From an uncultured Rhodanobacteraceae bacterium (lineage in GTDB: Bacteria; Pseudomonadota; Gammaproteobacteria; Xanthomonadales; Rhodanobacteraceae), in the NCBI GenBank assembly GCA_937902695.1, contig CALFNI010000496.1, positions 1-18,715 on the forward strand: DNA of 18,715 nt. The letters run 5' to 3'. Made by a program: the position numbers and the translations under genes. Below, piece after piece: positions 14,264-18,715 of the stretch; within the stretch, counting starts at the first letter, position 1; every line of letters begins with the position of its first letter. Under the pieces are notes generated by a model. It was not told the DNA's origin. It saw nothing but the letters and a program-made list of their open reading frames with translations, and made no database searches.

Positions 14264-15223
14264 ATGAAACGTTTCCGTCCCGAGCAGGAAGAACCGGCAA
14301 GCCCGGACCGCCGCAAGGCGCTCGGCTGCCTTGCCGCGTGGTCCGGCGCCGCGGTCGTCTGGTCGATCGCCGGCGGCGTGCCGCGCACGGTCGGCGCGAC
14401 CGGCACCGGAAATACCGCCGCCGCGAACGGCTTCACGTTCGTGCAGATCAGCGACACGCACATCGGTTTCCACAAGGAAGCGAATCCCGATGTCGTCGGC
14501 AGCCTGCGCCGCGCCATCGGCCAGATCAACGCACTGCCGTCGGCGCCGGCGTTCGTCGTCCACACGGGCGACGTGAGCCATCTCTCCAAGCCCGAGGAGT
14601 TCGGGCAGGCGAAGGAGCTCCTCGCCGAGATCAAGGTCGATCACCGGCACGTCGTGCCGGGCGAGCACGACGCGCTCGATGACGGGCTTGCCGGCTATCT
14701 CCGGCAGTTCGACCACGACGGCAGGAACCGCGCGTACTTCAGCTTCGAGCAGAACGGCGCGCACTTCGTCGGCCTCAGCAACGTGCTCAATTTCAAGGCG
14801 AAGACGTTGGCGTCGTTCGGCGACGAGCAGATCGCCTGGCTCAGGAACGATCTCAAGGGCGTTTCGCATTCGACGCCGATCGTCGTCATGGCGCACATCC
14901 CGATGTGGACGGTCTACGAGCCGTGGGGCTGGGGCACGGCCGATGCGGACGCGGCTCTCGCGCTGTTGAAGCCGTTCGGATCCGTGACGGTGCTCAACGG
15001 CCATATCCATCAGGTGCTGCAGAAGGTCGAAGGTCACGTCGCGCTGCACACGGCGATGTCGCTGGCGTATCCGCTGCCGACGCCGGGGCAGGCCGGCTTC
15101 GGCGAGCCCGGCCCGGTGACGGGGCCGGGGGGACAGCTCGGCAAGCTCCTGGGCACGCGCCAGGTGCAGGTCGTGCGCGGCACGCACGCGCTGGCGACGA
15201 TCGACACGCCGATCGAAAGCTGA
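14264..15223 (+). CDS. Exported calcineurin-like metallophosphoesterase, probable Tat substrate
   Basis: The product is 319 residues. The N-terminus carries PDRRKALGCLAAW followed by a hydrophobic stretch (about 17-46), a twin-arginine type signal, so it is folded with its metals before export to the periplasm. Metallophosphoesterase motifs occur in order: SDTHIG (Asp64, His66), HTGDVSH (Asp103), VPGEHDALDD (residues 132-140), VMAHIPMW (His211) and LNGHIHQ (His247, His249). The usual GNHD/E metal ligand Asn is Glu134 here. The substrate is unknown; phosphodiester or phospholipid hydrolysis is possible. ATG 14264 has CGGAG eight bases upstream. It starts the operon with cupredoxin (13-base gap), sigma and anti-sigma genes. 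Confidence 0.85.
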   Translation: MKRFRPEQEEPASPDRRKALGCLAAWSGAAVVWSIAGGVPRTVGATGTGNTAAANGFTFVQISDTHIGFHKEANPDVVGSLRRAIGQINALPSAPAFVVHTGDVSHLSKPEEFGQAKELLAEIKVDHRHVVPGEHDALDDGLAGYLRQFDHDGRNRAYFSFEQNGAHFVGLSNVLNFKAKTLASFGDEQIAWLRNDLKGVSHSTPIVVMAHIPMWTVYEPWGWGTADADAALALLKPFGSVTVLNGHIHQVLQKVEGHVALHTAMSLAYPLPTPGQAGFGEPGPVTGPGGQLGKLLGTRQVQVVRGTHALATIDTPIES

Positions 15224-15236
15224 TCGGAGAAACGCA

Positions 15237-15563
15237 ATGACAAGGACATGGATTCGCGCTCTCGTCGCGGCGGCGCTGCTCGCGTTCTCGACGGCGCTTG
15301 CGGCTGCGGAGCCGGTCACGGTCGACATCGCCAGGTTCGCCTTCATGCCGAAGGAGATCACGGTCGCGCCGGGGACGACGGTGGTCTGGGTCAACCACGA
15401 CGAGACGCCGCACACGGTCGCCGCCTCGGACCACGCCTTCGCATCGAAGGCGCTCGATACGGACGACCGCTACGAGCATACTTTTGCCGACGAAGGCGAT
15501 GTTCCCTACTTCTGCACGGTGCATCCGTTCATGACCGGTGTCGTCCATGTGCGAAAGCCGTAG
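15237..15563 (+). CDS. Periplasmic type 1 copper protein (plastocyanin/amicyanin-like cupredoxin)
   Basis: The product is 108 residues. A signal peptide covers about residues 1-24. The mature domain is a minimal cupredoxin with copper ligands visible as His59 (ETPHTVAASD), Cys93, His96 and Met99 in the compact CTVHPFM loop. The loop spacing C-x2-H-x2-M is that of amicyanin-like proteins. It would shuttle one electron in the periplasm; the partner is not identified, though the operon mate is a Tat-exported phosphoesterase. ATG 15237 is preceded by GGAG eight bases upstream (GGAGAAACGCA). The sigma factor gene begins 18 bases after the stop. Confidence 0.9.
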   Translation: MTRTWIRALVAAALLAFSTALAAAEPVTVDIARFAFMPKEITVAPGTTVVWVNHDETPHTVAASDHAFASKALDTDDRYEHTFADEGDVPYFCTVHPFMTGVVHVRKP

Positions 15564-15581
15564 CGCGAGGGCGCGCGGCGC

Positions 15582-16121
15582 ATGACCGCCGGCGCGTCCA
15601 GCGCGTGGGTGTCTTCGCTCGCCGAGGAGCATCTCGACGCGGCCTACAACCTCGGCCGCTGGCTGCTCGGCAACGAGCAGGACGCTGCCGACGCCGTGCA
15701 CGACGCGTTCGTGCGCGCGACCCGCTCGGCGCACACCTACGCGGGCGGCAACGCGCGCGCGTGGTGGCTCACGATCGTGCGCAACTGCTGTCTCGCCGCG
15801 CTGAAGACGCGGCGCCGCGAGGTGCCCGGGGTTGCGGTCGACACGGTCGTCGACGCGACGGTCGATGCGGCCGCCAACGACGTCGAAGCGAGCGCGCAGG
15901 CGGAACAGCGCAGCCGCGCGATCGAACGCCAGCTCCGTGCGTTGCCCGTCGAGTTCCGCGAGACGCTGATCCTGCGCGAGATCGAGGATCTCTCGTACCG
16001 CGAGATCGCCGACGTGCTGGACGTGCCGATCGGCACGGTGATGTCGCGGCTGTCGCGCGGCCGCGCGTTGCTGCAGAAGGCGCTCGCGCCGCGAACGGAG
16101 GGCGATCTGCATGGAATGTAA
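15582..16121 (+). CDS. ECF-family RNA polymerase sigma factor
   Basis: The product is 179 residues with only regions 2 and 4, as in ECF sigma factors. Region 2 spans about 13-78 (AYNLGRWLLGNEQDAADAVHDAF and the ARAWWLTIVRN promoter-melting stretch). A variable linker covers about 79-110. Region 4 spans about 112-165, with the helix-turn-helix LSYREIADVLDVPIGTVMSRL for -35 recognition. It directs core polymerase to an envelope-stress-type regulon and is held by the anti-sigma protein encoded next. The two genes overlap by 11 bases (16111-16121), ensuring matched synthesis. It probably activates its own operon through the GGGAATAAAT site. The physiological signal is unknown; copper or oxidative stress is suggested by the operon. 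Confidence 0.92.
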   Translation: MTAGASSAWVSSLAEEHLDAAYNLGRWLLGNEQDAADAVHDAFVRATRSAHTYAGGNARAWWLTIVRNCCLAALKTRRREVPGVAVDTVVDATVDAAANDVEASAQAEQRSRAIERQLRALPVEFRETLILREIEDLSYREIADVLDVPIGTVMSRLSRGRALLQKALAPRTEGDLHGM

Positions 16122-16860
16122 CGAAGCCGCGCGGCTGCTGGAGCCGTATCTCGACGGCGAGCTCGATCGCGACGCGGTGCGCGCGCTCGAAACGCACGTC
16201 GACGGTTGCGCCGAATGCCAGGCCGCGCTCGGGAACCTGGGCCGCGTGCGCCATGCGCTGCGTGCCGAAGCGCCGCGCTACGCGGCACCGGCATCGCTGC
16301 GCGAGCGCATCCGGCGCGACGCGGCGCGGGCCGCATACGTGCCGGGACCGCGTCGGATGCCGGCGTGGTCGCGGCTTGCCGCGGCGTGCTTCGGGGCGTT
16401 CATCGCCGGTGCCGCGGTCATGCATTTCGCAGGCGGCCCCGGCGCCGGCGCGGGCGATCAGGCAGCGCGCGATCTCTTCGCGAGCCACTGGCGCGCGCTG
16501 GCTGCGACGTCGCCGGTGGATGTCGTCTCGAGCGACCGCCACACGGTGCGGCCCTGGTTCGCGGGAAAAGTCGCGCAGTCGCCGCGCGTCACCGATTTCG
16601 CCGATCAGGGATTTCCGCTCGTCGGCGGCCGCGTCGACTACGTCGGAACGGCGCGCGTGCCGGTGCTCGTGTACCGGCACGACAAGCATCTGATCGACGT
16701 CTTCGTGCTGCCGTCCGCTGCGCCGGCCGGCGCGTCCGCGCGGCGCGACGGCTATTCGCTGATATGGGGCAGCCTCGACGGCCAGCGCGCGGCGATCGTT
16801 TCCGATCTCGACGCCGGCGAGCTCGCGCGCTTCGAGAGCGTGCTCACCGCATCGAAGTGA
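16111..16860 (+). CDS. Transmembrane zinc-finger anti-sigma factor
   Basis: The product is 249 residues. The N-terminal cytoplasmic ZAS-type domain has the H-x3-C-x2-C motif (His29, Cys33, Cys36) with Cys3 as upstream ligand, the pattern of zinc anti-sigma factors that bind ECF sigma. One membrane segment at about 87-108 (RLAAACFGAFIAGAAVMHF) leads to a periplasmic domain of about 140 residues with no named match that I recognise. That domain presumably senses the signal. The start ATG lies inside the end of the sigma gene. The stop TGA (16858-16860) directly abuts the msrA stop on the other strand. Identity is firm; whether zinc release or proteolysis triggers it cannot be told from sequence. 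Confidence 0.88.
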   Translation: MECNEAARLLEPYLDGELDRDAVRALETHVDGCAECQAALGNLGRVRHALRAEAPRYAAPASLRERIRRDAARAAYVPGPRRMPAWSRLAAACFGAFIAGAAVMHFAGGPGAGAGDQAARDLFASHWRALAATSPVDVVSSDRHTVRPWFAGKVAQSPRVTDFADQGFPLVGGRVDYVGTARVPVLVYRHDKHLIDVFVLPSAAPAGASARRDGYSLIWGSLDGQRAAIVSDLDAGELARFESVLTASK

Positions 16861-17592
16861 TCAGCGCACCGAGACCGCGACGGACGACGGCGTCAGCGCG
16901 GGTGCGTCGGCGTAGCGGTCGGCGAAGAGCCGCTTCAGGTTTTCGACCTTCGACAGGTCGTTGTAGACGATGTAGGGATAGGTCGGATTGCGCACGAGGA
17001 AATCCTGGTGATAGTCCTCGGCGCGGTAGAACGTCTTGCCGGGCTCGACGGTCGTCGCGAGCGGACGCGTGAACACGTGCGCCGCGTCGAGCTGCGCGAT
17101 GTACTGCTGGGCGACCTTCCGCTGCACCTCGTCGCGCGGAAAGATCGCCGAGCGGTATTGCGTGCCGACGTCGGGCCCCTGGCGGTTCAGCTCGGTCGGA
17201 TCGTGCGCGACCGAGAAGTAGATGCGCAGGATCTCGCCGTAGCTGACGACTTTCGGATCGAACGTGACCTGCACCGATTCGGCATGGCCGGTGGTGCCGC
17301 CGCCGACGTCTTCGTAGTGCGCATCGGCGGCGCTGCCGCCGGTGTAGCCGGAGACCGCGGTTTTCACGCCCTTGACGTGCTGGAACACGCCCTGCACGCC
17401 CCAGAAGCAGCCGCCCGCGAGCACGGCGGTTTCGGAACCGCCGACCGATGCCGGCTCGTCGACGGTCGGCGGCGGCACGGGCATCGCCGCTTCGGCGGCC
17501 GGCGCGATGCGATCGCACGCGGTGACGGCGAGCGCGAGCACCGCCGCGAGCACGAGCGGCGACGGGAATGATCTGTATCGTGGGAGACGCAT
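16861..17592 (-). CDS. msrA: Lipoprotein peptide-methionine (S)-S-oxide reductase MsrA
   Basis: The product is 243 residues. A lipoprotein signal peptide with lipobox VTAC (Cys26) places it on the periplasmic face of a membrane, unlike the cytoplasmic E. coli MsrA. A flexible Pro/Ala-rich tether at about 30-50 leads to the MsrA domain with GGCFWGVQG (nucleophile Cys62), then [24 protein letters not shown] and the YPYIVYN C-terminal block. It reduces methionine-S-sulfoxide in envelope proteins. No MsrB domain is fused and no thioredoxin-like partner is in view. ATG 17592 has GGAG six bases upstream (GGAGCTTTCC); the frame extends to 17658 but without a better start. It converges with the anti-sigma gene with zero gap and is divergent from trpG. 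Confidence 0.92.
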   Translation of the reverse strand: MRLPRYRSFPSPLVLAAVLALAVTACDRIAPAAEAAMPVPPPTVDEPASVGGSETAVLAGGCFWGVQGVFQHVKGVKTAVSGYTGGSAADAHYEDVGGGTTGHAESVQVTFDPKVVSYGEILRIYFSVAHDPTELNRQGPDVGTQYRSAIFPRDEVQRKVAQQYIAQLDAAHVFTRPLATTVEPGKTFYRAEDYHQDFLVRNPTYPYIVYNDLSKVENLKRLFADRYADAPALTPSSVAVSVR

Positions 17593-17660
17593 GGAAAGCT
17601 CCGCAAAGTGCCGAAACGCAGGCTGATTCAGAAATGGGTCGTCCGGCTCGTCGTACAAGA

Positions 17661-17705
17661 CCGCGCCACGGCGGCTTCGCTTGCAGGCGGTGCCTCGCCA
17701 CGGCG
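17661..17705. repeat. Direct repeat CGCCACGGCG upstream of trpG and msrA
   Basis: CGCCACGGCG at 17664-17673 and 17696-17705, start to start 32 bases (about three helical turns). Including flanks the match is 12 of 13. It lies in the 152-base region between msrA and trpG and could be a paired operator. Confidence 0.35.
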
Positions 17706-17731
17706 CGCGGTCCGGCTGAATGGTTGTCGCG

Positions 17732-17737
17732 TAGACT
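17732..17737 (+). promoter_or_regulatory. Candidate -10 box of trpG
   Basis: TAGACT lies eight bases before the trpG ATG. No good -35 is found at 15-18 bases. If used, the transcript would start at or next to the ATG, making it nearly leaderless; no ribosome binding site is visible. Confidence 0.3.
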
Positions 17738-17744
17738 TGGCCGC

Positions 17745-18311
17745 ATGGTCCTCATGATCGACAACTACGACAGCTTCACCTACAACCTCGTGCAGTATTT
17801 CGGCGAGCTGGGGGCGCAAGTCCGCGTGTTCCGCAATGACGCGATCACGCTCGACGACGTCGTCAAGCTCGCGCCGGAACGCATCGTGGTATCGCCAGGC
17901 CCGTGCACACCCGGCGAGGCGGGCATCTCGGTGCCGTTGATCCGGCGTTTCGCCGGCGAGGTTCCGATCCTGGGCGTGTGCCTCGGGCATCAATCGATCG
18001 GCCAGGCATTCGGCGGGCGCATCGTGCGCGCACGGCAGGTGATGCACGGCAAGATGTCGGCAATCGCGCACGACTCACGCGGCGTGTTCGAAGGATTGCC
18101 GACCCCGTTCACGGCGACGCGCTACCATTCGCTGGCGATCGAGCGCGAGACCTGCCCGCCCGAGCTCGAGATCACGGCCACGTCGGACGACGGCGAGATC
18201 ATGGGGGTGCGCCATCGCACGCTCGCGGTCGAAGGCGTGCAATTCCATCCCGAAGCATTGCTGACCGAGCACGGCAGGGCGCTGCTCGCGAATTTCCTGA
18301 ACACGCACTAG
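17745..18311 (+). CDS. trpG: Anthranilate synthase component II (glutamine amidotransferase)
   Basis: The product is 188 residues, the standalone amidotransferase that hydrolyses glutamine and channels ammonia to TrpE. The class I glutaminase triad is complete: Cys79 in GVCLGHQ, His168 and Glu170 in QFHPE. The N-terminus [20 protein letters not shown], the [12 protein letters not shown] oxyanion region and RYHSL are typical. The residue after Glu170 is Ala where Ser is usual, which should not matter. ATG 17745 is used; ATG 17754 is inside the conserved strand. In many proteobacteria the same protein also serves PabB. trpD follows after 12 bases with GGGGAC as ribosome binding site. Confidence 0.95.
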   Translation: MVLMIDNYDSFTYNLVQYFGELGAQVRVFRNDAITLDDVVKLAPERIVVSPGPCTPGEAGISVPLIRRFAGEVPILGVCLGHQSIGQAFGGRIVRARQVMHGKMSAIAHDSRGVFEGLPTPFTATRYHSLAIERETCPPELEITATSDDGEIMGVRHRTLAVEGVQFHPEALLTEHGRALLANFLNTH

Positions 18312-18323
18312 GGGACGGCTACG

Positions 18324-18715
18324 ATGACGATCAATGTGCAGGAGGCGCTGCAGCGCACCATCGAGCACCGCGAAATCTTTCACGACGAAATGCTGGCGGT
18401 GATGCGCGAGATCATGAGCGGCGAGGTCACGCCGGTGATGATCGCCGCATTGACGGTCGGCCTGCGGGTGAAGAAGGAGACGGTCGGCGAGATCGCCGCC
18501 GCGGCGCAGGTGATGCGCGAGTTCGCGACGCGGGTCGACGTGCCCGACAAGCTCGCGGCCGCTTGCGAACCGCAGGCTATCGCGGCGCGCCATGCGCGCT
18601 GCATGTGCGAGGTGCTGGCCCGCGCGAACGTCGAGTACGCCCGCGGCGACACGCTGTTGCCAGCCGGGCTTGCGCACCACTCCGCGGCCATGCGGGACGT
18701 TCGTGCCGCCCTGTA
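18324..18715 (+). CDS. trpD: Anthranilate phosphoribosyltransferase, N-terminal part, atypical after residue 77
   Basis: Starts at ATG 18324, 12 bases after the trpG stop, and runs off the window end. Residues 1-77 are a typical TrpD helical N-domain: [43 protein letters not shown], then RVDVPDKL. In the family the next residues are the GTGGDG phosphoribosyl-pyrophosphate loop. Here 18555-18715 instead encodes an unrelated run ([16 protein letters not shown], later [16 protein letters not shown]) with no GTGGDG and no NxSTA motif. The frame stays open, with a faint echo of the family HHxAM motif near the end. This is either a broken gene, an internal deletion or an assembly error. The trpD call for the first 77 residues is secure. 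Confidence 0.8.
   Translation, partial: MTINVQEALQRTIEHREIFHDEMLAVMREIMSGEVTPVMIAALTVGLRVKKETVGEIAAAAQVMREFATRVDVPDKLAAACEPQAIAARHARCMCEVLARANVEYARGDTLLPAGLAHHSAAMRDVRAAL

Overview
The window is very GC-rich, gene-dense DNA from a chromosome, most likely of a gammaproteobacterium close to the Xanthomonadales (Lysobacterales, Rhodanobacteraceae-like). The reasons are the purC, cytochrome c, djlA, rpe, trpE, trpG, trpD order, the REP-like palindromes, the ATTCGGG-type intergenic heptamers and a secreted protein ending in IIFADGFEN. The placement rests on gene content and recalled synteny, not on a computed phylogeny. There is no tRNA, rRNA, IS element, prophage or CRISPR array, and no gap between genes exceeds about 175 bases.

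Layout. (1) 1-2538, plus: the end of a Pla-1/cef-type lipase, a perfect hairpin, then an exported retropepsin-like protein. (2) 2594-4104, minus: an Mpo1/DUF962 membrane protein and purC, separated by two inverted REP-like palindromes. (3) 4220-6549, plus: class I cytochrome c, djlA (ATGA overlap), rpe, and an antitoxin-first HicB/HicA-like pair. (4) 6631-6926, minus: a two-gene operon of miniproteins (36 and 57 residues), each with its own ribosome binding site, ending in an intrinsic terminator. (5) 7100-10947, plus: a response regulator and histidine kinase of the 'proteobacterial dedicated sortase' type, with an inverted heptamer array between them; the kinase overlaps a secreted sialidase-like protein by 8 bases. 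(6) 11020-14198, plus: trpE and the ybaL-type cation/proton antiporter. (7) 14264-16860, plus: a tight operon of metallophosphoesterase, cupredoxin, ECF sigma factor and zinc-finger anti-sigma factor. (8) 16861-17592, minus: a lipoprotein MsrA whose stop codon abuts the anti-sigma stop. (9) 17745-18715, plus: trpG and the start of trpD.

How they work together. trpE, trpG and trpD are the first tryptophan steps, but about 5 kb of unrelated genes separates trpE from trpGD. The sigma-factor operon and msrA form an envelope redox-stress neighbourhood: an electron-transfer copper protein, an exported phosphoesterase, a membrane anti-sigma sensor and a surface methionine sulfoxide reductase. The two-component system and its coupled sialidase-like protein look like a surface-sensing and secretion module.

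Most worth a second look: the sortase-type two-component operon with its IIFADGFEN-ended product; the miniprotein operon divergent from it; the four-gene sigma operon with a candidate GGGAATAAAT promoter; and trpD, which loses family resemblance after about residue 77 and lacks the expected GTGGDG loop, so it is either broken or misassembled.
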